From: Thermobispora bispora DSM 43833
Lineage (GTDB): Bacteria > Actinomycetota > Actinomycetes > Streptosporangiales > Streptosporangiaceae
Reading direction: 5' to 3'
Assembly (NCBI RefSeq): GCF_000092645.1
Contig: NC_014165.1
Span: 2,108,001 to 2,172,000 of the forward strand
Length of the DNA: 64,000 nt
Position numbers and translations under genes: made by a program. Positions 28,763-36,553 of this stretch are shown here, piece after piece (the first letter of the stretch is position 1; each line of letters opens with the position of its first letter). Below the pieces are notes generated by a model. It ran no database searches. It worked only from the letters and a program-made list of their open reading frames with translations, and was not told the DNA's origin.

Positions 28763-29758
28763 TCATCGGGACGACTTGGGGTCGAGCGCGTCGCGCAGCC
28801 CGTCACCGAAGAGGTTGAAGGCCAGCACGGTGATGAAGATCGCCATGCCGGGGAAGAACATGAAGTGCGGGACCGTGTAGTACCGCACGGCCGAGGCGAG
28901 CATCCCGCCCCACGTCGGGGTCGGGGGCTGGACGCCCACGCCGAGGAAGGAGAGCGCCGCCTCGAACAGCACGTTCTGCGGGATCAGCAGGGTCGCGTAG
29001 ACGAGGATCGGCGCGATCAGGTTCGGCAGGATCTCCCGGAAGAGGATGTACGGCCCGCTCGCGCCGAGGCAGCGCGCCGCGTCGACGAACTCACGCTCGC
29101 GCAGCGAGAGCGTCTGCCCGCGGATGATCCGGCCGATGTACGCCCAGTTGAAGAAACCGATGACGAAGATGAGCAGGAGGATGCGGAGGGTGTCGCCCTT
29201 GACCCCCAGCTCCGTCTCGAACTGACCGAGCACGCCGACGAGGGCCATGGCGAGGACCAGCAGGGGGAAGGCGAGGAAGACGTCCATGGCCCGGCTGATC
29301 AGGGTGTCCACCCAGCCGCGGAAGTAGCCGGCGATGACGCCGAGCGTGGTCCCGATGACCACGGACACCAGGGTGGCGAAGAAGGCGATCAGCAGGGAGA
29401 TCCGCGCCCCGTACACGACCCGGCTGAACAGGTCGCGGCCGTTGACCGGCTCGACGCCGAAGAGGAACTCCTTGCTGATGCCGGTACCGCCCTTGGGCTG
29501 CATGGTCGCGGGGTCGATCATCTCCTGGTGGAACTCGTTCGGCGGGTGGCCGAACCAGTCCACGATCACCGGCGCGAAGATCGCCACCAGCACCAGGAAG
29601 ATCACGACGAGACCGCCGCCCATGGCGACCTTGTCGCGCCTGAGCCGCATCCACGCGATCTGGCCGAGGGATCGGCCGCGGATGGGCGTACCGCCACCGC
29701 CTGCGACTCCGGGTTCGGCGCGCGGCTCCCCTGCGGAGACGTCGAGCGGTGCGGTCAT
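28763..29758 (-). CDS. dppC: Oligopeptide/dipeptide ABC transporter permease (DppC)
   Basis: 331 residues. A cytoplasmic N-terminal extension of about 45 residues, then helices (VAMGGGLVVIFLVLVAIFAPV onward) and the EAA loop REFVDAARCLGASGPYILFREILPN. It ends DALDPKSSR, typical of DppC. ATG 29758 follows AGGGGG. First gene of the C-A-B-D-F operon, so the operon promoter should lie in the 850-bp gap upstream. Confidence 0.93.
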   Translation of the reverse strand: MTAPLDVSAGEPRAEPGVAGGGGTPIRGRSLGQIAWMRLRRDKVAMGGGLVVIFLVLVAIFAPVIVDWFGHPPNEFHQEMIDPATMQPKGGTGISKEFLFGVEPVNGRDLFSRVVYGARISLLIAFFATLVSVVIGTTLGVIAGYFRGWVDTLISRAMDVFLAFPLLVLAMALVGVLGQFETELGVKGDTLRILLLIFVIGFFNWAYIGRIIRGQTLSLREREFVDAARCLGASGPYILFREILPNLIAPILVYATLLIPQNVLFEAALSFLGVGVQPPTPTWGGMLASAVRYYTVPHFMFFPGMAIFITVLAFNLFGDGLRDALDPKSSR

Positions 29759-30104
29759 CGGCGCGGCCCCCTGAATCCCAGTCGACGATTTCCCCGGTCG
29801 CGTGGCATGCGACCTCGAAGCGAAATTTAGGGGGTCATTTCGGGATTCCAATCCCCGGACCGGGCCTGTGGCTCAACTGTGATTAGGGCGCAATTCTTCC
29901 GTATCGAACACCCGGAAAATGTCAGAAATCAATCGTCACCGTGTGCCGAGACTGTGACATTTCCGTCGCGGAACCGATGGAGTTCCGAAACCGATTCGCA
30001 GCCGCAGCGCCCCGGCGACCTGCTCGGGCGGCGGGGCCGCCTCGGCGGAGGAGCCGAGCCGTGACCCGGGCGCCTCATCCGGGACGGCATCGCCCCGGCC
30101 GGTC

Positions 30105-30210
30105 CGCCCGCGCTCACCCGGGGACGGCACGCCGTCTCGGGCCCCGCGGGCTCACCCGGGTACGGCATGCCGCACCGGGCCGCGCGGGCTCGCCCGGTGC
30201 GCGCGCCTCG
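30105..30210. repeat. About 38-bp degenerate tandem units
   Basis: Three successive copies of a GCTCACCCGG-containing unit (GCTCACCCGGGGACGGCACG; GCTCACCCGGGTACGGCATG; GCTCGCCCGGTGCGC). Unit edges are approximate. Confidence 0.5.
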
Positions 30211-30400
30211 CCGGCCGGGCGTCCCGGCGATGCGCGAGGGCCGATGGTTCAGGGAGGGGACCAGGGCTCTACGGCAGGGGGTTGGGCGTCCGGGGCGAGC
30301 GCACATCCGAAGCGACGCCTCGGGGCGAGCGTCCACGTCCTGAAGAGGAAACGCCCGAGGCCGAAGAGGGAACGCCCGGGGCGGAACGCGCACGTCCCCG

Positions 30401-30612
30401 GAGCGGCACCGGCGGACGGGACGCCCATCCCGTGCGACACGCCACCGGCAATGCCGCAGGCGCGAGCGCCGTGTCCCACGGAGCGGAATCGGAAGGCGGG
30501 ACGGTCATCCCGTGCAATACGCCACCGGCGAGGCCGCCGGCGCGGGCGCCATGCCCCATGGAGCGGCACCGGCGGACGGGACGCCCATCCCGTGTGGCGC
30601 GCCAGCGGCAGC
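30401..30612. repeat. 80-bp tandem repeat, about 2.6 copies
   Basis: Copies at 30401-30480, 30481-30560 and a partial copy from 30561 running to the stop of the next gene. All begin GAGCGG and share CATCCCGTG and CGCCA(C/G)CGGC at fixed offsets. Copies 1 and 3 agree in GAGCGGCACCGGCGGACGGG. No indels are needed to align them. Confidence 0.85.
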
Positions 30613-30615
30613 GGA

Positions 30616-31077
30616 TCAGCTGATCCCGTGCCGCTTGAGGATCTCCTCGATCTCCGCGAAGTCGTCGTCGGCCTTCCCGGCCGGGGCCTGGGCCTGGGAG
30701 CCGAGCGCGGGCCGCTCACCGGACCCCGCCGCCTGGGCCGGGGCGCGCCGGCCGGCCGTGCGCTCCCGTGCGCCGGACCGGCGGCGCAGCACGCCGGAGA
30801 TCAGGAAGCAGAGCACCGACAGGCCCGCGAGCACGATCCCGGCCCACACCGCCGGGGAGAGGACCAGGCCGGTGACGAACCGGACGACCGTGGTGCCGAT
30901 GGTCCACAGCGTCTGCAGCGCGCCGGTGAGGTAGGCGGCCATCGGCAGCAGCGACCAGGCGAGGCCGCGCAGCCCGGCGGCGGCGCCCCGGCGCCGGAAG
31001 GCGAGGAAGGTGAGCACCAGCCCCACGGCGGTCAGGGTGGCGCACAGCGGCAGCCAGGCGATCTGGTCGAAGGTCAT
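30616..31077 (-). CDS. Small conserved membrane protein, function unknown
   Basis: 153 residues. Three hydrophobic helices (LPLCATLTAVGLVLTFLAF; GLAWSLLPMAAYLTGAL; VWAGIVLAGLSVLCFLISGVL) precede a basic, Ala/Gly-rich cytoplasmic tail that ends in an acidic helix DDFAEIEEILKRHGIS. That tail resembles a short conserved C-terminal peptide in actinobacterial membrane proteins, possibly a docking motif. ATG 31077 follows GAGGGAG. Its stop codon lies just past the partial third 80-bp repeat unit. Confidence 0.8.
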   Translation of the reverse strand: MTFDQIAWLPLCATLTAVGLVLTFLAFRRRGAAAGLRGLAWSLLPMAAYLTGALQTLWTIGTTVVRFVTGLVLSPAVWAGIVLAGLSVLCFLISGVLRRRSGARERTAGRRAPAQAAGSGERPALGSQAQAPAGKADDDFAEIEEILKRHGIS

Positions 31078-31144
31078 GTCGGCTCCCTCGGGTCGGCCCT
31101 ACCCCTCCATCCTGCCCCGCCGCCCGGACGGCGGGGCGGGCGGC

Positions 31145-31786
31145 TCAGCCGACGAGCGAGCGGAGCAAGCCGACGTCGGCGTGGGTGAGCGCCGGGAGCA
31201 CGGTCACGCCGGGCTGCTCGGGGATCGGCAGCAGGCTGGGCACGGCCACCACCCGGCATCCGGCCGCCACCGCCGAGGCGACGCCGTTCGGCGAGTCCTC
31301 CAGCGCCACGGAACGCGCCGGATCCGCGGAGAGCATCGCCAGGGCGGTGAGGTAGGGCTCGGGGTGCGGCTTGGCGTGGGACACGTCGTCCGCCGTCACC
31401 ACCACGTCGAAGTGCTCCCGGCCGATGTGCTTGAGCACGGCGTCGGCGAGCGGCCGCCGCGAGGAGGTGACCAGGCCGGTGGGGATCCCCTCGTCCCGCA
31501 GCGCGGTGAGGAGCTCCATGGCGCCGGGCATCGGGTCGACCGACTCGGTGAGCCGCCGCTCCATGCCCTCGATCAGCCACCCCGCCACCACGTCCGGGTC
31601 GACGTCGGCCCCGGTGTGCTCGAGCATGTAGGCGACCGCGCGCTTGAGCGAACCGCCGACGAGCTGCCGCTGGTGCTCTGGCCCCCAGGATCCGCCGAGG
31701 CGCTCGACCACCTCGGTCTCGACCGCGAACCACAGCCGCTCGGTGTCGACGAGCAGCCCGTCCATGTCGAAGAGCACGACGTCCAC
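31145..31786 (-). CDS. HAD-superfamily phosphatase (beta-phosphoglucomutase-like)
   Basis: 213 residues, complete HAD subfamily IA hydrolase. Motif I DMDGLLVDTE (nucleophile Asp7, acid/base Asp9), motif II VTSSRR, motif III lysine in SHAKPHPEPYL and motif IV LEDSPNGV. An alpha-helical C1 cap lies at about 18-85. Substrate unknown, probably a sugar phosphate. GTG 31786 follows AAGGA at 5-nt spacing. It lies downstream of metH on the same strand with a 240-bp gap in which I see nothing. Confidence 0.92.
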   Translation of the reverse strand: MDVVLFDMDGLLVDTERLWFAVETEVVERLGGSWGPEHQRQLVGGSLKRAVAYMLEHTGADVDPDVVAGWLIEGMERRLTESVDPMPGAMELLTALRDEGIPTGLVTSSRRPLADAVLKHIGREHFDVVVTADDVSHAKPHPEPYLTALAMLSADPARSVALEDSPNGVASAVAAGCRVVAVPSLLPIPEQPGVTVLPALTHADVGLLRSLVG

Positions 31787-32026
31787 GTGTGTCCTTCCCC
31801 CGTACCTCGGTGCCGGGACACACCATGGTAAAGCGCGGCCGGAGCCTCCTGATCGGCCCCGGCCCGCCCGGCCGCGCCGCACCCCGCCCCGGCGGTGCCG
31901 TGCGCGGGTGCCGTACGGCCGCGGCCCGCGTGCGGCCCGGACCGGTCCCGCGGCCGGCGGGACCGGTTCCGGCGGGAAAGAGATGGCCGCGGGCGGGCGC
32001 GGGCCGGGCCGTGGAGCGCCGGACGG

Positions 32027-35000
32027 CTAGACCTTGAAGTACTTCGCCTCCGGGTGGTGGGCGATCAGGGCCGAGGTGCTCTGCTCGGGGTGGAGCTGGT
32101 ACTCCTCGGAGAGGGTCACGCCGATCCGGGCGGGGTCGAGCAGCGTCATCAGGTGAACCTGGTCCTCCAGGTTCGGGCAGGCCGGGTAACCGAACGAGTA
32201 CCGGCACCCGGTGATGTTCACCTTGAGCATGTCCTCGAGCGACTCGTCGCCGCCGATGCCGAGCTCGGAGCGGACCCGCGCGTGCCAGTACTCGGCGAGC
32301 GCCTCGGTGAGCTGGACCGAGAGCCCGTGCAGCTCCAGGTACTCCCGGTAGGCGTCCTTGCCGAACAGCTCGGCCGTTGCCCGCCCGATGCGGTGGCCCA
32401 CGGTGACCACCTGGAAGGCGACCACGTCCACCTCCCCGGACTCCCGCGGCCGGAAGAAGTCGGCGAGGCACAGGTGCCGGTCCCGGCGCTGGCGCGGGAA
32501 GGTGAACCGGAGCCGCTCCCCGCCGTCCTCATCGAGGATGATCAGGCTGTCGCCCTCGCTCACGCAGGGGAAGTAGCCGTAGACGACCGCGGCCTCGAGC
32601 AGGTTCTCGGTGTGGAGCCGCTCCAGCCACATCCGCAGCCGTGGCCGGCCCTCGGTCTCGACGAGCTCCTCGTACGAGGGGCCGCCCTCGGCGCGGCTCG
32701 GCCGGAGCCCCCACTGGCCCATGAAGAGCGCCCGCTCGTCGATGAACGCCGCGTAGTCGGCGAGCGGGATGCCCTTGACCACCCGGTCGCCGTAGAACGG
32801 GGGCCGGGGGATCGGGTTGTCCGTGGCCACGTCGGAGCGCCGGGGCAGCTCGTCGGCCGGGGTGCGCCGGAGCACGGCCCCGGGCTTCACCCGGCGGGTG
32901 CGGAGCGGGGGAAGCGACGCGCCCTTCTCCCCGCGCTTCACCGCCATGATCGCGTCCATGAGGCGGAGCCCCTCGAAGGCGTCCCGGGCGTAGCGGACCT
33001 CCCCCTCGTAGATGTCGGCGAGGTCCTGCTCGACGTACGCGCGGGTGAGCGCGGCGCCGCCGAGGATCACCGGGTACTTGGCCGCCAGCTTCCGGGCGTT
33101 CAGCTCCTCGAGGTTCTCCTTCATCACCACCGTGGACTTGACCAGCAGGCCGGACATGCCGATCACGTCGGCCTGCTTCTCCTCGGCGGCCTGGATGATG
33201 GCGGAGATGGGCTGCTTGATGCCGAGGTTGATCACCTCGTACCCGTTGTTCGACAGGATGATGTCGACGAGGTTCTTGCCGATGTCGTGCACGTCGCCCT
33301 TGACCGTGGCGAGCACGATCCGGCCCTTGGAGACGCCCTCGACCCGCTCCATGTGCGGCTCCAGGTAGGCGACCGCGCTCTTCATGACCTCGGCCGACTG
33401 GAGCACGAACGGGAGCTGCATCTGGCCGGAGCCGAACAGGTCCCCCACGGTCTTCATGCCGTCGAGGAGGACGTCGTTGATGATCTCGAGGGCGGGCCGC
33501 TGGGTGAGCGCCTCATCGAGATCGTCCTCGAGGCCCTTGCGCTCACCGTCGATGATCCGCCGCTTGAGCCGCTCCCACAGCGGCAGCGCGGCGAGCTCGG
33601 CCGCCTTCCCCGCGGTCATGGACGCGGCGTCGGCGTCGGCGAACAGCTCCATGAACCGCTGCAGCGGGTCGTACCCCTCCCGGCGGCGGTCGTAGATGAG
33701 GTCGAGCGCGACCTGGCGCTGCTCGTCGGGGATCCGGTTCATCGGCAGGATCTTCGAGGCGTGCACGATCGCCGAGTCGAGCCCGGCGTTGACGCACTCG
33801 TTGAGGAAGACGCTGTTGAGCACCACCCGGGCGGCCGGGTTGAGGCCGAACGACACGTTCGAGATGCCCAGGGTGGTCTGCACGTCCGGGTAGCGGCGCT
33901 TGACCTCCCGGATCGCCTCGATGGTCTCCAGCGCGTCCCGGCGGCTGTCCTCCTGGCCGGTGGCGATGGGGAAGGTGAGGCAGTCGACGAGGATGTCCTC
34001 CGGCCGCATGCCCCACTCGTTCACCAGCTTCTCGATGAGCCGGGTGGCGACCCGGACCTTCCACTCGGCGGTGCGGGCCTGGCCCTCCTCGTCGATGGTG
34101 AGCGCGACCACGGCGGCGCCGTGCTCCTTGACCAGCCGCATCACCTTGGTGAACCGGGAGTCCGGGCCGTCGCCGTCCTCGAAGTTCACCGAGTTGACCA
34201 CCGCCCGGCCGCCGAGCATCTCCAGCCCTGCCTCGAGCACGGCGGGCTCGGTCGAGTCGAGCACGATCGGCAGGGTCGAGGCGGTCGCGAACCGGAAGGC
34301 CAGCTCCTTCATGTCGGCGACGCCGTCCCGGCCCACGTAGTCGACGCACAGGTCGAGCATGTGCGCCCCGTCGCGCGCCTGGGCCCGGGCGATCTCCACG
34401 CACTCGTCGTACTGCCCGGCGAGCATCGCCTCGCGGAACGCCTTGGAGCCGTTGGCGTTGGTCCGCTCGCCGATCATGAGGCAGGAGGTGTCCTGCCGGA
34501 ACGGCACGTGCTGGTAGAGCGAGGCGGCGCCCGCCTCCGGGCGCGGGCGGCGGGCCGACCGGGTCATCCCGGCGACCCGCTCCACCACCGTGCGCATGTG
34601 CTCGGGCGTCGTGCCGCAGCAGCCGCCCACCAGGGAGAGGCCGAACTCGCGGATGAAGGTGACGTGGGCCTCGGCGAGCTCCTCCGGCTGGAGCGGGTAT
34701 CGGGCGCCCTCGGCCGTCAGCTCGGGCAGCCCGGCGTTAGGCATGCACGAGAGCGGCACCCGGGCGTGCTTGGCGAGGTAGCGCAGGTGCTCGCTCATCT
34801 CGGCCGGCCCGGTGGCGCAGTTGAGGCCGATCAGGTCGATGCCGAGCGGCTCGAGCGAGGTGAGCGCCGCGCCGATCTCGGTCCCGAGCAGCATCGTCCC
34901 GTTGGTCTCGATGGTGACCTGGGCGATGATCGGCACGTCGCGGCCGGCCTTGGCGATCGCCCGTTTCGCCCCGACGATCGCGGCCTTCGCCTGCAGCAGG

Positions 35001-35491
35001 TCCTGGCAGGTCTCGATGATCAGCGCGTCGACCCCGCCCGCGATGAGACCGGCCGCGTTCTGCTCGTAGGCGTCGCGGAGGAGCGCGTACGGCAGATGCC
35101 CGAGCGTGGGGAGCTTGGTCCCCGGCCCCATCGAGCCGAGGACGTACCGCGGGTGGTCGGGCGTGGACCAGTGGTCGGCCCGTTCCCGCGCCAGCCGGGC
35201 ACCGGCCTCCGAGAGCTCGTAGATCCGGTCGGCGATCCCGTACTCGCCGAGCGCGGCCTGGTTGGAGTTGAAGGTGTTGGTCTCGATGCAGTCGACGCCG
35301 GCCGCGAGGTAGGCGTCGTGCACGGAGCGCACGATGTCGGGGCGGCTCACGTTGAGCACGTCGTTGCAGCCCTCGTGCCCCTGGAAGTCCTCGATGGTGG
35401 GGTGGTAGGACTGCAGCATCGTCCCCATGGCCCCGTCGGCGACCAGGATCCGCTCGGACAGCGCTTCTCGGAAGGACGGTCTGCCGGTCAT
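32027..35491 (-). CDS. metH: MetH, cobalamin-dependent methionine synthase
   Basis: 1154 residues, full length. Transfers the methyl group of methyl-tetrahydrofolate through cobalamin to homocysteine. Domains in order: homocysteine-binding (about 1-310; zinc cysteines in GLNCATGP and VGGCCGTTPEH), pterin-binding (about 330-600; MIGERTNANGSKAF), cobalamin-binding (about 640-870; KGDVHDIGKNLVDI) and AdoMet activation (about 900-1154; SFGYPACPNLEDQ). ATG 35491 lies 7 nt after TAGGCT, without a Shine-Dalgarno; no cobalamin riboswitch fits in so short a leader. Divergent from the PAC2 gene, as Rv2124c/Rv2125. Confidence 0.97.
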   Translation of the reverse strand: MTGRPSFREALSERILVADGAMGTMLQSYHPTIEDFQGHEGCNDVLNVSRPDIVRSVHDAYLAAGVDCIETNTFNSNQAALGEYGIADRIYELSEAGARLARERADHWSTPDHPRYVLGSMGPGTKLPTLGHLPYALLRDAYEQNAAGLIAGGVDALIIETCQDLLQAKAAIVGAKRAIAKAGRDVPIIAQVTIETNGTMLLGTEIGAALTSLEPLGIDLIGLNCATGPAEMSEHLRYLAKHARVPLSCMPNAGLPELTAEGARYPLQPEELAEAHVTFIREFGLSLVGGCCGTTPEHMRTVVERVAGMTRSARRPRPEAGAASLYQHVPFRQDTSCLMIGERTNANGSKAFREAMLAGQYDECVEIARAQARDGAHMLDLCVDYVGRDGVADMKELAFRFATASTLPIVLDSTEPAVLEAGLEMLGGRAVVNSVNFEDGDGPDSRFTKVMRLVKEHGAAVVALTIDEEGQARTAEWKVRVATRLIEKLVNEWGMRPEDILVDCLTFPIATGQEDSRRDALETIEAIREVKRRYPDVQTTLGISNVSFGLNPAARVVLNSVFLNECVNAGLDSAIVHASKILPMNRIPDEQRQVALDLIYDRRREGYDPLQRFMELFADADAASMTAGKAAELAALPLWERLKRRIIDGERKGLEDDLDEALTQRPALEIINDVLLDGMKTVGDLFGSGQMQLPFVLQSAEVMKSAVAYLEPHMERVEGVSKGRIVLATVKGDVHDIGKNLVDIILSNNGYEVINLGIKQPISAIIQAAEEKQADVIGMSGLLVKSTVVMKENLEELNARKLAAKYPVILGGAALTRAYVEQDLADIYEGEVRYARDAFEGLRLMDAIMAVKRGEKGASLPPLRTRRVKPGAVLRRTPADELPRRSDVATDNPIPRPPFYGDRVVKGIPLADYAAFIDERALFMGQWGLRPSRAEGGPSYEELVETEGRPRLRMWLERLHTENLLEAAVVYGYFPCVSEGDSLIILDEDGGERLRFTFPRQRRDRHLCLADFFRPRESGEVDVVAFQVVTVGHRIGRATAELFGKDAYREYLELHGLSVQLTEALAEYWHARVRSELGIGGDESLEDMLKVNITGCRYSFGYPACPNLEDQVHLMTLLDPARIGVTLSEEYQLHPEQSTSALIAHHPEAKYFKV

Positions 35492-35498
35492 GGGGAAA

Positions 35499-35504
35499 AG
35501 CCTA
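35499..35504 (-). promoter_or_regulatory. -10 box of metH (TAGGCT), leaderless spacing
   Basis: TAGGCT on the minus strand ends 7 nt before ATG 35491, with TTTCCCC between and no ribosome-binding site. Confidence 0.55.
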
Positions 35505-35636
35505 TCGGCACGCCCCGCGCGACCGCGGGCGTTGATCACATGCCGGACGGTGCGCCGCGCGGCCGGGGGCTCGCCGCCGCCTCGGCGGGTATGACGGCTG
35601 ATGAGACGGGAGTGACGTCCGGCTTGCCCCAAGGAA

Positions 35637-35642
35637 TAGTCT
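35637..35642 (+). promoter_or_regulatory. -10 box of the PAC2 gene (TAGTCT)
   Basis: TAGTCT would start RNA near 35649, upstream of the GAGGGAGG site that serves GTG 35677. A loose -35 (GTGACG at 35612) is 19 bp away. Confidence 0.4.
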
Positions 35643-35676
35643 TGGGGTGAGCAAGCGTGTACGAGGGAGGCGGCGC

Positions 35677-36531
35677 GTGATCGAGATCGAAGGGCTCCCC
35701 GAGCTCGTCGACCCGGTGATGATCGCCGCGTTCGAGGGGTGGAACGACGCCGCCGAAGCGGCCACGGGCGTCATCACCCACCTGGAGGCCGAGTGGAAGG
35801 CGACCCCTCTGGTCGAGCTCGACCCGGAGGACTACTACGACTTCCAGGTGACCCGGCCGTTCGTCGAGATCGGGGAGGGCAGGCAGCGGAACATCGTCTG
35901 GCCGACGACCCGCCTCCTGCTCGCCCGGCCGCCGGAGGCCGGGCGGGACGTGGTCCTGCTCCGCGGGATCGAGCCGAACATGCGCTGGCGCTCCTTCTGC
36001 GCGGAGATCATCGGGCTCTGCCAGGACCTGGGGGTGGAGCAGGCGATCCTGCTCGGCGCCCTGCTCAACGACTCGCCGCACACCCGCCCGGTCTCGGTCA
36101 TGGCCACGGCGAGCGACCCGGGGATCGCCCGCTCCTACAACCTCGAGCTGACCACGTACGAGGGCCCGACCGGGATCGTCGGGGTGCTGCACGGCGCCCT
36201 CAGCGCGGCCGGGCTGCAGACGGTCTCCCTGTGGGCGTCGGTGCCGCACTACGTCGCGCAGCCGCCGAACCCCAAGGCCACGCTGGCGCTGCTGCGCCGC
36301 ATCGAGGACCTGCTCGACATCCCCATGCCGTACGGGGACCTGTCCGAGGAGGCCCGGGCCTGGGAGCACGGGGTCGACGAGCTCGCCGCCCAGGACAGCG
36401 AGGTGGCCGAGTACGTGCGGGAGCTGGAGGAGCGCAAGGACGCCGCCGGCCTGCCCGAGGCGAGCGGTGAGGCGATCGCCGCGGAGTTCGAGCGCTACCT
36501 GCGCCGCCGCGAGCGCGGCACCGATCGCTGA
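35677..36531 (+). CDS. PAC2-family protein (proteasome assembly chaperone-like)
   Basis: 284 residues of the PAC2 family, related to eukaryotic and archaeal proteasome assembly chaperones. It starts IEIEGLPELVDPVMIAAFEGWNDA; later ILLGALLNDSPHTRP and LWASVPHYVAQPPNPKA are family-typical. The C-terminus is a charged helix (about 235-284). GTG 35677 is chosen for GAGGGAGG six bases upstream; GTG 35647 would add ten residues. Its function in bacteria is unproven. The neighbourhood shared with metH and, 20 kb away, the proteasome locus is conserved in actinobacteria. Confidence 0.9.
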   Translation: MIEIEGLPELVDPVMIAAFEGWNDAAEAATGVITHLEAEWKATPLVELDPEDYYDFQVTRPFVEIGEGRQRNIVWPTTRLLLARPPEAGRDVVLLRGIEPNMRWRSFCAEIIGLCQDLGVEQAILLGALLNDSPHTRPVSVMATASDPGIARSYNLELTTYEGPTGIVGVLHGALSAAGLQTVSLWASVPHYVAQPPNPKATLALLRRIEDLLDIPMPYGDLSEEARAWEHGVDELAAQDSEVAEYVRELEERKDAAGLPEASGEAIAAEFERYLRRRERGTDR

Positions 36532-36553
36532 GCGCGGTCAGGGCGCCGTACGG

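Larger units (their letters stand above)
29759..30615. other. 857-bp intergenic region with repeats, no gene seen
   Basis: Near dppC (29759-29960) GC is low and should include the transporter promoter. A small dyad CGAAAT-N10-ATTTCG lies at 29821-29842. From about 30060 to the end of the next gene the DNA is built of tandem and degenerate repeats: about 38-bp GC-rich units near 30105-30200, two 21-bp units around GAAGAGGAAACGCCCGAGGCC near 30340-30385, and 80-bp units at 30401-30612. No open frame has recognisable protein features. Confidence 0.6.

Noticed and set aside
30401-30612. CRISPR array
   Set aside because: The 80-bp units are directly adjacent with scattered differences and no unique spacers; no cas genes are present.
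32027-35632. Longer metH frame and the 1251-codon plus-strand frame opposite it
   Set aside because: The upstream extension is basic low-complexity sequence, and ATG 35491 fits the family and the -10 box. The plus-strand frame has the His/Asp/Val-rich look of an antisense shadow.
35499-35660. Cobalamin riboswitch upstream of metH
   Set aside because: The likely transcript is leaderless and the 150-bp gap shows no B12-box-like structure.
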